Source: Clostridia bacterium
GTDB taxonomy: Bacteria; Bacillota; Clostridia; Lachnospirales; Lachnospiraceae
NCBI GenBank assembly: GCA_003249225.1
Contig: QKJQ01000022.1
Coordinates: forward strand, 90,121 to 154,120
DNA length: 64,000 nucleotides
Reading direction: 5' to 3'
In this document: in pieces, positions 28,078-37,913 of the stretch
Layout of the letters: each line of letters opens with the position of its first letter
Position numbering within the stretch: position 1 is the stretch's first letter
The notes under the pieces: generated by a model
What the model was told of the DNA's origin: nothing
Database searches by the model: none
Seen by the model: the letters and a program-made list of their open reading frames with translations, nothing else
Made by a program: the position numbers and the translations under genes

Positions 28078-29736
28078 TCACACAGCACATTTTTCTTCTA
28101 ACAACATGGAAAATTCATTTTCCGGCAATGGTTTGCTGAACAAAAAGCCCTGTCCATAGTTACACTGATTCTTACAGAGCATCGATAACTGCTCGTTGCT
28201 CTCAATCCCCTCTGCCAGAATCTGTTTGTTTAAAAGATGCGTCATCTGTATGACAGATTGAACAATAGCACTGTCATTGCAGTTGTTCGCAATTTCTTTC
28301 ACAAAACTCCTGTCCAGCTTCACAATATCAATTGGCAGATTCTTCAGATAATTAAAAGAAGAATATCCGGTTCCAAAATCATCTAGCGCAATCCTTACAT
28401 TCAGTCGCCGTAATTGCTTTAGTACCTGCAATGATACATTTAACTCCCGGATGACTGCAGTTTCCGTTATCTCCAGAATAATATTTTCACAGCAGATATT
28501 GTATTTTGCTATCAGCGCTTTAACCCGTTCGACAAAACCGGACTGCGTCAGACTATACCCTGACACATTAACGGATACACCTAAATTTGTATAGCCCTCC
28601 TTTTCCCATGCTGCTTTCTGGGCAAAGGCAGTCTCGAGCACCCAGTCCCCAATTTTATTTATCATTCCGGCTTCCTCAGCAACCGGTATGAATTCTCCCG
28701 GTGATACCATTCCTTTCTTAGGATGATTCCATCGAATTAAAGCTTCCACTCCAATAATCTCCGATGTTTTCAGGTTCAGGACCGGCTGATAATACAATTC
28801 AAATTCATCATTTTCCAACGCATGATGAAGCTCATTGATCATGGTTACTTTCTCTGTCTTCTCCTCTTGAAGCTTGTTGTCATAAAAGGTAAAGCAGTCT
28901 TTCGAATGTTCTTTGGAGCAATACATTGCAACATCCGCATTTCGCAGTAACAAGGTGATCGTATCACCGTCTTCCGGGTAGATTGAAATGCCCACGCTCA
29001 TGGATTCATAGAACTCCTGTTTTTCATAGACCCATGGTTGTTTTACTTTACCGAATAGAAGAATCATTTTCTCTGCAATCTCGGTTCTGTCGCCAATGTC
29101 AGAAAAAATTATCGCAAACTCATCACCGCCGAGCCGTGCAACAAAATCTTCTTTATCAAGGTTACTCTTAAATACTTTTGCAATATGCTGTAAGAAGCAG
29201 TCCCCCGCAATATGACCTCTTGAATCGTTGATATTCTTAAAATTATCGATATCAATAAACAGAATGGCATGACTTTTCTCTTTTTGCTCTTCCATAAGCT
29301 CATATAGCCTCTCTTCAAATGCCATCCGGTTCGGAAGTCCTGTCAGGGAGTCCACATATGCCATATGATGTAATCTGACTTCCTGCTCTTTTTCACGCAT
29401 ATAACTTAATTCAGATTTTAATGCAGCGTATTTATACAAATGAAGCCGTTTACTGATCAGAATAAAAATTACTATAGAAGTAAACACGACAAATGCCAAT
29501 CCTTTTGTAATATCGATCATGTAAAAATTTGCATTATTGTGTGTAAGTTTATTGATCAGATAGTTTGGATAACACATCCAGATGACACCAATCAACAGAT
29601 AAAAACAGGCAATCCGGACTGACTCAAAGGTTGGGCGAATTGCATACGCCTTAAATTCATTTGTTTTAAATCTTTGTTCTTCTTTTTTTACTCCCGCACT
29701 TTGTTTGATTACATTGATTTTCTTCTTTAGTTCCAT
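28078..29736 (-). CDS. GGDEF/EAL bifunctional c-di-GMP protein
   Basis: LGGDEFAIIF intact GGDEF motif, VEALIRWNHP intact EAL motif, DDFGTGYSS; N-terminal TM segments. Confidence 0.95.
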   Translation of the reverse strand: MELKKKINVIKQSAGVKKEEQRFKTNEFKAYAIRPTFESVRIACFYLLIGVIWMCYPNYLINKLTHNNANFYMIDITKGLAFVVFTSIVIFILISKRLHLYKYAALKSELSYMREKEQEVRLHHMAYVDSLTGLPNRMAFEERLYELMEEQKEKSHAILFIDIDNFKNINDSRGHIAGDCFLQHIAKVFKSNLDKEDFVARLGGDEFAIIFSDIGDRTEIAEKMILLFGKVKQPWVYEKQEFYESMSVGISIYPEDGDTITLLLRNADVAMYCSKEHSKDCFTFYDNKLQEEKTEKVTMINELHHALENDEFELYYQPVLNLKTSEIIGVEALIRWNHPKKGMVSPGEFIPVAEEAGMINKIGDWVLETAFAQKAAWEKEGYTNLGVSVNVSGYSLTQSGFVERVKALIAKYNICCENIILEITETAVIRELNVSLQVLKQLRRLNVRIALDDFGTGYSSFNYLKNLPIDIVKLDRSFVKEIANNCNDSAIVQSVIQMTHLLNKQILAEGIESNEQLSMLCKNQCNYGQGFLFSKPLPENEFSMLLEEKCAV

Positions 29737-29794
29737 ACCTGCATACGGACCTCGCTTTCATAAAATCTAACCTTCTCTCCCCCCCGGTTATTAA

Positions 29795-31507
29795 TTAGAT
29801 TTTAAAACCTGCAATCAGATTATACAGTTGTTCAGACGCATCCGCTTGAATCTGGGCACTGACTGCAGCTTGCTCAACAGCACGCTCTGCGTCCTTTATG
29901 GATGCACTGATCTCAATTGAATTTTCTGCTGTGCTCTGCATGTTATGCGATATATCGGAAACCACATTGGTGATCTCATCGGTCGATGCACTAAGTTCCT
30001 GCGCCATGGCTGCATTATCACTGGAAATATCACTTACAAAAGTCGCATCTTTTTCGTACTGTGTCCCGGTTTCTATAAGCAGTTCATAATCTCCTTTCAC
30101 CTGTGTTCCGATGAAATTGAGGATATCCGCTGTATTATTTGCCAGGTTATCTACTGAAGTCTGTACTTCTTTAACAACCTTTTGAATATTCCCAACATAA
30201 GAAGTGGATTGTTCTGCCAGAATACGGACCTGTTCCGCAACGACTGCAAAACCTTTTCCCTGTTCCCCTGCGCGGGCAGCTTCAATGGCGGCATTCAATG
30301 CAAGCAGATTCGTCTGATCCGCTATGTCAGCAATGGACTTCGCGATAACATTGATTTCACTTACAACGGCAGCTTTTTCAATTGCACTCTTAATCTTACT
30401 TTCCTTTTCATTGTAAAGGCGGTCTGCCACAGCTTTTGAACTTACGCCGCGAGTCTTCGCTGCAGCTGCGCGCTGCTTGATGTCAGTCGCTTCATTGCTG
30501 CTTCTTGAAGCATTTTCAGCCAGTTCTCCAATTCCTGAATCTACCTGCATAGCGGTTGCATTCAGCTCCTGTGTAATTGCGTTGATACTTTCTATGTTAC
30601 CAGATATGTGCGTGGTGTTGCTGTTGATATTTTCAAAACTGGAGGAAATCTCTTCTAATGTTGCGCTTAGTACCTGACTGGATTCTGCTACGCTGTTCGC
30701 GTGTTCTGAAACATCCTGAATCATACCCCTGATCTGCCGCTGTGCCTGATTCAGCGCTATGGATAATTTACCGAACTCATCTGTGGAACTTACTTTCCAT
30801 TCTTTACTGAAATCACCATTGCCCAGTGCCTGTGCAAAGGTAAGACCGGAACGTAAATACTTTGATATATAGACAGAAAGCAAAATACCTGCAATGATTG
30901 CCCACACAAAACCAATCACGATAATCGTTATAACCCGGATCATTGTACTTTTTGCTTCTGTGGTATTGTTCGTATAGGAACTTAAAGCCAGATTCTGATT
31001 CTGTGTAATCAATCCATTCAGACTTTCGTCCAGCTGATCTTCGATTTCAACGGTTTCTTGAAGTGCTGTATAAGCGCCTTCATAATCCCCTGCTGCTGCC
31101 AACTGTAAAACCTCCTGTAATTGACTGCCATAGGTTTCCTGTATGGTTGTAAATCCTTCAATATCAGTTCCGAAAATAGTTGCAAATGTACTTGCGGAGA
31201 ATGCATTCATCAGTACGGTATATTCATCGTATAAAGTGCCAAGTTCCTCTTGCGCAGATGCTGCACCTTCTATGTCTTCTTCCAGCACAACATTGGTTAC
31301 AAGCATCGTGGTTTCTGCTATGTTTTCTTTGATCTGATGCAGATAATCAATATTCAGCAGATTATCTTCATACAATAAGCTGGCATTACGGTCCATGTTT
31401 TGAAATCCAAGACCTGCAACAATTCCTATGACGATCAGTAATGCACTGACCGAAATAAAAGCAGTCAGCAATTTAATTTTTACAGATATGCCCTTAATTA
31501 ACTTCAT
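29795..31507 (-). CDS. Methyl-accepting chemotaxis protein
   Basis: 4-helix-bundle sensor, [47 protein letters not shown] hairpin tip. Confidence 0.95.
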   Translation of the reverse strand: MKLIKGISVKIKLLTAFISVSALLIVIGIVAGLGFQNMDRNASLLYEDNLLNIDYLHQIKENIAETTMLVTNVVLEEDIEGAASAQEELGTLYDEYTVLMNAFSASTFATIFGTDIEGFTTIQETYGSQLQEVLQLAAAGDYEGAYTALQETVEIEDQLDESLNGLITQNQNLALSSYTNNTTEAKSTMIRVITIIVIGFVWAIIAGILLSVYISKYLRSGLTFAQALGNGDFSKEWKVSSTDEFGKLSIALNQAQRQIRGMIQDVSEHANSVAESSQVLSATLEEISSSFENINSNTTHISGNIESINAITQELNATAMQVDSGIGELAENASRSSNEATDIKQRAAAAKTRGVSSKAVADRLYNEKESKIKSAIEKAAVVSEINVIAKSIADIADQTNLLALNAAIEAARAGEQGKGFAVVAEQVRILAEQSTSYVGNIQKVVKEVQTSVDNLANNTADILNFIGTQVKGDYELLIETGTQYEKDATFVSDISSDNAAMAQELSASTDEITNVVSDISHNMQSTAENSIEISASIKDAERAVEQAAVSAQIQADASEQLYNLIAGFKI

Positions 31508-31574
31508 ATTTTTCTCCATTCCTGCGCTTATCTTTGCACATATCAAGTTTGAACGAGCGGTGACGCGCGAGGCA
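31505..31574 (-). repeat. Dispersed hairpin+RBS element, copy 1 (ends at the MCP start codon)
   Basis: CCGCTCGTTCAAACTTGATATGTGCAAAGATAAGCGCAGGAATGGAGAAAAATATG; matches copies at 48097 and 48159. Confidence 0.65.
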
Positions 31575-32071
31575 CAAACTTTCTTGAGAAAGAATTATCT
31601 ACTTCTTTCACTCTTGTGTATTGTGTACCGCCTTACATATTATTTTCTAAATCCCATGTCTGAATTATTCAGTTTATTTGTTGATAATGTTATTTAAAAC
31701 TCGTGAATAATCTATGCGCTATCTGTGATTAAATTGTGAAATCGATATATATTTCTCTTTTTGTTATTTTTAATGCATTTATTGTTTTTTAACTATATTG
31801 CTCTCCTTTTTTGTAATTATTTGTTTTCCCCAATTCGCATGCCTTACATAATATACTCCTGTTTTACAATTTGCAACTTAATTATTTAAGTTTTGACATT
31901 AAAAAATTTGTTTTGTTAATTTTTTAACCCATCAAATGAAATATTATCTCTTGCAATTACACGGTACTGTTCCGACCATTTTTCATCAGCTCTCTATTGT
32001 TATAAATACTGGAAAGATCTTTCCTTTATTCTTTCTGATCCGTGCTCAAAGAATTCAATCATCGTCTCTCA

Positions 32072-32100
32072 TTGACTTTTTTAATCATTAATGATTAAAT
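32072..32100 (+). promoter_or_regulatory. TTGACT-N17-TTAAAT promoter with a perfect 20-bp palindrome TTTAATCATTAATGATTAAA in the spacer
   Basis: Read directly; 40 nt upstream of the 32140 ATG. Confidence 0.65.
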
Positions 32101-32139
32101 GAGACCAATTTTAAAGATAGGATCAAAAGGAGACCTTTC

Positions 32140-33303
32140 ATGAAATCACTTTCTTCAATTATTGAAAACATACCGCTTTCTCCGATTCGTGCTATGTTCG
32201 ATCTTGCACAAAGCATGGACCATGTACTAAATTTTGGTCTGGGTGAGCCCGGATATACGGCAGCACCTCATATCGTCGATGCTGCCTGTTCCGCAATTAA
32301 AAATGGACAATCAAGATACACTTCGAATGCCGGAATTCTTCCGCTTCGGCAGGCGATAGCAAAACACATGCCGGAACGAAAAGGATTGACATACGATCCC
32401 GAAAACGAGATCATGATTACGACCGGCGGAATGGAAGCGATCTATCTGGCCATAAAAGTTCTGACCAACCCCGGCGAAGAAGTCATGATGGGGGCACCTT
32501 ACTATGGAAACTATCTATCTCAGATCCTGCTAAGTGACGCTGTGCCAAACATAGTCGCTTTAAAAGAAGAGAATGATTTTAAGTACTCCATGGAAGATCT
32601 TGAAAAAGCCGTTACAGATAAAACAAAAGTTCTGTTCATCAATTCCCCCTGTAATCCGACCGGCACTGTATTAGACGAAGCCAACCTGCGTGAAGTTGCT
32701 GCCTTTTGCTTAAAGCATGATCTGTACCTCATAACCGATGAGGTCTATCAGGATTTTATCTATGGTGACACACCTTACTTTAGTATAGCGACCATACCGG
32801 GCATGAGAGAACGGACGCTGATCATTGACAGCTTTTCAAAGACCTATGCCATGACCGGCTGGCGCTGCGGTTATATCCTCGGTCCAAAGGAAATCATCCG
32901 CCATATGGTCAAGATTCAGGAATATATCGTATCCTGTGTAACAACATCAACGCAACATGCTGCCATCGCCGCGATCGATGGACCTCAGGACACCTTAAAA
33001 ATGATGATTCAGCAATATGGAAAGAACCGTTTACTTGTCATTGATTCGATCAATCACACAAAAAATCTATCCCTTCGCAATCCGGAAGGAGCTTTTTATG
33101 CCTTCATCAACATTCAAAAAAGTGGGTTATCAAGCCTTGCCTTTTGTCTAAAACTTTTAGAAGAAGAGCATGTTGTATTAGCTCCAGGGAATGGCTTCGG
33201 CGAAGAAGGAGAAGGTTACGTAAGAATGTCTTATGTCTCTGACTATGATATTATGGAAGAAGGTCTAAAGCGTATTAAATGCTTTATGGAACGTAATAGT
33301 TAA
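32140..33303 (+). CDS. Class I/II pyridoxal phosphate-dependent aminotransferase
   Basis: LNFGLGEPGYTAAPHIVDAA, NSPCNPTGTVLDEA, DSFSKTYAMTGWRCGYI. Confidence 0.93.
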   Translation: MKSLSSIIENIPLSPIRAMFDLAQSMDHVLNFGLGEPGYTAAPHIVDAACSAIKNGQSRYTSNAGILPLRQAIAKHMPERKGLTYDPENEIMITTGGMEAIYLAIKVLTNPGEEVMMGAPYYGNYLSQILLSDAVPNIVALKEENDFKYSMEDLEKAVTDKTKVLFINSPCNPTGTVLDEANLREVAAFCLKHDLYLITDEVYQDFIYGDTPYFSIATIPGMRERTLIIDSFSKTYAMTGWRCGYILGPKEIIRHMVKIQEYIVSCVTTSTQHAAIAAIDGPQDTLKMMIQQYGKNRLLVIDSINHTKNLSLRNPEGAFYAFINIQKSGLSSLAFCLKLLEEEHVVLAPGNGFGEEGEGYVRMSYVSDYDIMEEGLKRIKCFMERNS

Positions 33304-33474
33304 ATTTAAATATAATTTATTTCTTTATTGCTTTATCTGTTGCAAAAAGGTAGGATGCAACCTGAAGTTTACATTTTGATAGTTCAAATTGGTGGTGGCT
33401 TATCTCACCTGTCTGTATTCTGTTACCAGTACCGGACAATCTGTTTGGTTCAATAATTTGATGGGAGAACATGT

Positions 33475-34317
33475 ATGACGCTGGGAGAAAAACTTTCAAA
33501 GCTAAGAAAAGAAAACAATTATACGCAGGAGCAGTTCGCCGACCTGCTCGAGGTATCAAGACAATCCATAAGTAAATGGGAATCTGATATCAGCTTTCCC
33601 GAAACGGAGAAGCTGATTCGGATCAGTAAGTTATACAATTGCTCTCTGGATTATCTCTTAAAGGATGAAATCGACACCTTCGATTTTCAAAAAAAAGAGT
33701 ACAATTCCCAAAACGAGAACATTTATGTGGAAAAGGAACAAGCATCCGCAGGTTCCTATATCAACATCTCCATCCCCGCGAAATTTAATAAAAAAAGCAA
33801 GCGAGAGATCCATGGTCTTCCGCTGTGGCATATTACCAATGACTGGCGTGTTACAGCAAAAGGTGTCCTTGCCATTGGCTTTCGTGCACAGGGTATTCTG
33901 TCCATTGGAATGCTCAGCATGGGGCTGGTCAGCCTGGGTCTGTTCTCTTTTGGATTACTGTCCCTCGGAGTATTCGCACTTGGAATTCTTGCTGCAGGCA
34001 GTTTTTCCGCCGGAATTTTCTCCGCCGGTGCCATCAGTATCGGCATGATTGCCGTTGGTGCGGTTGCTGTTGGCGAATTTGCTTTCGGTGCCGCGGCAAA
34101 TGGTCATTACCTTGCCATGGGGGATACCGCAAGAGCCGCCATCGCTCTTGGACAAACAAAGGCTTATGGTGACCTGATCTCTATATCGGGGGTCGGATAT
34201 GGTCCAGAGGTCAGAGCCTTAACAGGCCGGGAGATCATTATGGTAAAAGAAATGCTGGATTCGATTGTTCCTTCGTTGCTTGGCTGGGCGAAGAATATAA
34301 TTGAGATGTTTTTATAG
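33475..34317 (+). CDS. XRE-family HTH protein with a C-terminal Gly-centred pentapeptide-repeat domain
   Basis: N-terminal MTLGEKLSKLRKENNYTQEQFADLLEVSRQSISKWESDISFPETEKLIRISKLYNCSLDYLL; C-terminal (A/S)xGxx repeats. Confidence 0.9.
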   Translation: MTLGEKLSKLRKENNYTQEQFADLLEVSRQSISKWESDISFPETEKLIRISKLYNCSLDYLLKDEIDTFDFQKKEYNSQNENIYVEKEQASAGSYINISIPAKFNKKSKREIHGLPLWHITNDWRVTAKGVLAIGFRAQGILSIGMLSMGLVSLGLFSFGLLSLGVFALGILAAGSFSAGIFSAGAISIGMIAVGAVAVGEFAFGAAANGHYLAMGDTARAAIALGQTKAYGDLISISGVGYGPEVRALTGREIIMVKEMLDSIVPSLLGWAKNIIEMFL

Positions 34318-34349
34318 ACAAGCCTTTCTCTGATTTACACCACACATTA

Positions 34350-34435
34350 ATATTATAATACTGGAATCAAAAGTTCATGTGATTCATGCCTGCATAAATA
34401 AGCATGACTTAAGGACCCAACATCATATTATTCCT
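34350..34435. repeat. Dispersed palindromic element, copy 2
   Basis: TATTATAATACTGGAATCAAAAGTTCATGTGATTCATGCCTGCATAAATAAGCATGACTTAAGGACCCAACATCATATTATT. Confidence 0.75.
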
Positions 34436-34441
34436 TATTAC

Positions 34442-34472
34442 AAAAACACCTGTTCATGTTACAGGTGTTTTT
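34442..34472 (+). terminator. Intrinsic terminator AAAAACACCTGT-TCATGTT-ACAGGTGTTTTTT
   Basis: Perfect stem plus T run. Confidence 0.88.
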
Positions 34473-34598
34473 TACTATATTTATCCATTTATTATTGACA
34501 AACAATAATTCCAATGTTATTATCGTACTAAATTATTGTAAAACAATAATAATCAGCACGAGCAACGAAGATAACTCATCCCTGGGGAGGACCAACTC

Positions 34599-35576
34599 AT
34601 GAAACATAAACTATTATTTCTACTCTTAGCCGCAGAAGCAGGCTTGTGTATGTTTTTATCCATTATTATTCTATCCACGAACGATTCCTTATCTGCTCTT
34701 ATGTCCTTCCCTTTTGAGCAGCTCGGTTTGCTTTTACGGAAGCTGTCAGAAACCGGACAAATCGGTAATGCCTTTGCCGTGACACTTTATACCGCGCTCT
34801 GCCTCTCTCCTTTCTTATTTTTACAAAAAGTAAAGCAAAAACGCAGATTTTATGCAGAAGATTTTCTTATGGTGCTGTTATCAGCAGGGCTTTTCATTAC
34901 TTTGTTTTATATGATCAATCCCTCCTATCTCAGCCGGATTACTGTGCTTGACTTAGGTGATTCTGGTGTAACTCTGCTTAAATTTATTCTTGGCAGCCTG
35001 ATATGGGCTTTCCTTCTTGGATATGTAATTCTGCGGCTTCTTCGTTTATCTTTTGCTAATGGAATTGAAACACTTCAACGATACGGTAAGGCACTCCTAT
35101 ACACCTTATGCTTCTTTTTTGTATTCACTGCTTTCTCCCTTCGTTTTACTGAGATGATTTCTTCCTTTCTTGATCTTCGCTCTAAAAACACCTCAGATAC
35201 TAATTATATGATTCCAACAAACATCTTTTATGTCCTCACATTCCTGGTTGATATACTCCCGAATATTCTCTACACCATACTTACCGTAAAAGCGATCGAT
35301 CTTTTGACTGCCATGCAGGCCGACCGGTACTCCAAAGAGACGGATACACTTGCCAAAAATATATCCGTCTGGTGCGCAAAATCTTTGGCGGCTATAATCT
35401 GCACTTCCATCATTTTTCCTATTCTTCAGCTGCTTTTTGCAAAAATACTGCTGGATATAAATACATCAATAAACATACCATTCTTGTCTCTGATCTTTGT
35501 TCTTGCACTTTTATTTGTCTCAAGAATTATCTCAGAGAACCGAAAACTAAAGACCGACAATGATTTATTTATCTAA
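34599..35576 (+). CDS. Multi-TM membrane protein (possibly DUF2975/YoaS-like)
   Basis: Several hydrophobic segments; followed by a YozG-like HTH gene, a typical pairing for DUF2975-type proteins. Confidence 0.6.
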   Translation: MKHKLLFLLLAAEAGLCMFLSIIILSTNDSLSALMSFPFEQLGLLLRKLSETGQIGNAFAVTLYTALCLSPFLFLQKVKQKRRFYAEDFLMVLLSAGLFITLFYMINPSYLSRITVLDLGDSGVTLLKFILGSLIWAFLLGYVILRLLRLSFANGIETLQRYGKALLYTLCFFFVFTAFSLRFTEMISSFLDLRSKNTSDTNYMIPTNIFYVLTFLVDILPNILYTILTVKAIDLLTAMQADRYSKETDTLAKNISVWCAKSLAAIICTSIIFPILQLLFAKILLDINTSINIPFLSLIFVLALLFVSRIISENRKLKTDNDLFI

Positions 35577-35612
35577 TTCGAATAAAAAATAACCTTTGAA
35601 TAAGGAGTGTAC

Positions 35613-35843
35613 ATGGCAATACGAATCTATCTTGAAGACGTATTAAAGCTTCAAAACATGACTTCAAAAGAACTCTGTGCCAAGGTGGGCATAACCGAGG
35701 CGAATCTATCGATCCTTAGAAGTGGGAAAGCAAAGGGTGTGCGATTTTCGACAATCAATCGTATCTGTTACTTTTTGTCATGCGACGTGGGTGATATATT
35801 AAAATTCGATGGGATCTTGGAGGATAATGATGACGAAGAATAG
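35613..35843 (+). CDS. YozG-like small Cro/C1 HTH regulator
   Basis: MAIRIYLEDVLKLQNMTSKELCAKVGITEANLSILRSGKAKGVRFSTINRICYFLSCDVGDILKF; RBS aaggag. Confidence 0.88.
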   Translation: MAIRIYLEDVLKLQNMTSKELCAKVGITEANLSILRSGKAKGVRFSTINRICYFLSCDVGDILKFDGILEDNDDEE

Positions 35844-36831
35844 ATTGATAATTTTTTCCCTGATGCTGCTTATGGTCTTTTTCACTAGTTTTACAGGATT
35901 CACACTGGCAAAAAAGGACGGTGCCAAAGCAAGCAGTACATCCGCTGAAGACAAGCTGGTGGGCGTATACATAACAACGGATTACATAGATTCCTTTGAT
36001 ACAGAAAAGTATCTGTCCGACCACACTGATACCATACAAGATGGCGTGACACTGGACTATGCAGAAAGTAAAGAGTATAATAGCAGGATTTATGCCATAA
36101 GAACAGAAGATCTTGAATACGATAACGAAGATCCTCTAAAAAGCTATAAGATTGATTTTGAATTTAAAGGCATCGACGGATTTTCTTATTATTTGTATGA
36201 TCAGGTTGTCCCAAATGTAACCACCAGCATCTCTTATGTTGACCCTGTGATATCTGCGGCTAACTCAAGTATTAATGTGACAACAACAGATACCGGAACA
36301 AAGCTGACACTGATTGGAAACATAAACACAGTCTCTACCGGTGATTTTACATGTTTTTATTTTAACCCGGTCTACCAGACAGCGGATGGCGAACTGTATC
36401 TGCTACCCGGTACGGGAATGAGCACATCTGGTTTCACCTATGGTTCCTCTCTCTCTGGTGGTATAACAGAAGATTCGGTCTTCACCCAAAATGGCAGCAC
36501 GAAAAACTATTCTGCTGAGATAAAAATATCCGTAACATTCGTTAGAAAGCCATTGCAATACACAATAACTGAGTTTAATTCCAACCATGAACTTCTTACC
36601 AGGTACACTTATCTGCCGGAAGAAATCCCAACAGATTATACGCCAGATTCGTCTTGCTCTTATCTGGTGGTGGATTGTTTATATGGGAGCAAAAACACTG
36701 ACACTGTATCGGAACGCATTTTATATCAACCTACTGATTCCTCTCTGACGACACGAATCTGCCGTGAAGATGGTATATGTCTCGATAAGAGTACCACCCT
36801 TCACTGGGCAAACCAAGCCGACAACAGATAG
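35830..36831 (+). CDS. Secreted/membrane-anchored protein of unknown function, paralog A
   Basis: N-terminal TM helix MTKNRLIIFSLMLLMVFFTSFTGFTLAKK; FYFNPVYQTADGELYL and ITEFNSNHELLTRYTYLPEEIPTDYTP shared with the next gene. Confidence 0.8.
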   Translation: MTKNRLIIFSLMLLMVFFTSFTGFTLAKKDGAKASSTSAEDKLVGVYITTDYIDSFDTEKYLSDHTDTIQDGVTLDYAESKEYNSRIYAIRTEDLEYDNEDPLKSYKIDFEFKGIDGFSYYLYDQVVPNVTTSISYVDPVISAANSSINVTTTDTGTKLTLIGNINTVSTGDFTCFYFNPVYQTADGELYLLPGTGMSTSGFTYGSSLSGGITEDSVFTQNGSTKNYSAEIKISVTFVRKPLQYTITEFNSNHELLTRYTYLPEEIPTDYTPDSSCSYLVVDCLYGSKNTDTVSERILYQPTDSSLTTRICREDGICLDKSTTLHWANQADNR

Positions 36832-36853
36832 GACAAGGAAACGGAGGTCACTT

Positions 36854-37792
36854 ATGAAAAATACTGTCATTTCTAAGCATTCACTATATACCGGCATTCT
36901 TTTTGTATGCCTGCTGCTTCTGATGTTTTGCTTCGGATTTTGGGGTCTGTCACTGGTAAGAAAGACTGCACCCGTAAACCGACCTGAGGTGTCCTCGACG
37001 GATTATCTGATCGGTATCCTAGCGACACAAAAAAGTCTTGTTACTTACGATTCTTATGAAAAAGAGGAAGGTCGTATAGACGCTGTTGCCGTTTCTACCG
37101 ATTATACATTTGCAGAAACAAGCGAAAACACTACGTACACGAGTTACGAATTTGAAGATCTTGAAGGAGCGGCTTTCTATAATTATATATCGCCGGAGGA
37201 TGAAAGCACTTCTACAAGGGCAGATGAAAGTATTCGGGCAAGCACCGTATACAATCAGTCCGACGATGTCACAAGCATAACGCTTACTGGTGTTCTGTAT
37301 GCAACTTACAAAGAAAATAATGTAACACTGTTCTTTAACCCGATTTATGAGACCCCGGAAGGTGATGTATATGCTACCTGCGGCGGTGATGGTGTATCCT
37401 CATTACTCGGACCGATTTCATTCGATATGACAGGGTTTTACAAATTGGAAGGCAAGGAAAGAACAACCGATTATAAAATGAACATAATGTTATCCGTAGA
37501 GCTGACAACCCCACCCGAGTCCTATACCTTTCTGCAGTTTAATTCTTCTGATCAACTCCTGACAAGTGCTTCTTTTTCAAATGGTGAAGTTCCCAAAGAA
37601 TACGCTCCGATGGAAGACTGTGCTTATATCGTAGTTTTGTCCGTCACTGCCAGTCAAGAGGGTTCCCCGCGCACAGATTACAGACTGATTCAGCTGGATG
37701 ATACAACGAATAAAAAATCCTATATATCGACTTTCTCTGATTCCGATTACGGTTTTTGTTCTGTAAAAACCACTGCAGTAAATTGGAAATAA
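36854..37792 (+). CDS. Secreted/membrane-anchored protein of unknown function, paralog B
   Basis: GGAGGTCACTT RBS; N-terminal TM; LFFNPIYETPEGDVYA and FLQFNSSDQLLTSASFSNGEVPKEYAP homologous to paralog A. Confidence 0.8.
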   Translation: MKNTVISKHSLYTGILFVCLLLLMFCFGFWGLSLVRKTAPVNRPEVSSTDYLIGILATQKSLVTYDSYEKEEGRIDAVAVSTDYTFAETSENTTYTSYEFEDLEGAAFYNYISPEDESTSTRADESIRASTVYNQSDDVTSITLTGVLYATYKENNVTLFFNPIYETPEGDVYATCGGDGVSSLLGPISFDMTGFYKLEGKERTTDYKMNIMLSVELTTPPESYTFLQFNSSDQLLTSASFSNGEVPKEYAPMEDCAYIVVLSVTASQEGSPRTDYRLIQLDDTTNKKSYISTFSDSDYGFCSVKTTAVNWK

Positions 37793-37913
37793 TCATAATT
37801 TCGCTAATTGCTACCATTGGTTGCGGCATTTCAAGCTTTCATAGGTTGTCCTGCAACCAGGATTTTTGATAAAGTAAGCATACAAAACACAATTTAAGCG
37901 GAGGAACTGTTTT

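Noticed and set aside
31545-31581. c-di-GMP-I riboswitch
   Set aside because: GTGACGCGCGAGG on the plus strand is superficially similar, but it lies on the wrong strand for the MCP gene and lacks the GNRA tetraloop/receptor pattern.
33339-33361. Inverted repeat GTTGCA-N11-TGCAAC
   Set aside because: Only 6-bp arms and a long loop; weak, could be chance in AT-rich DNA.
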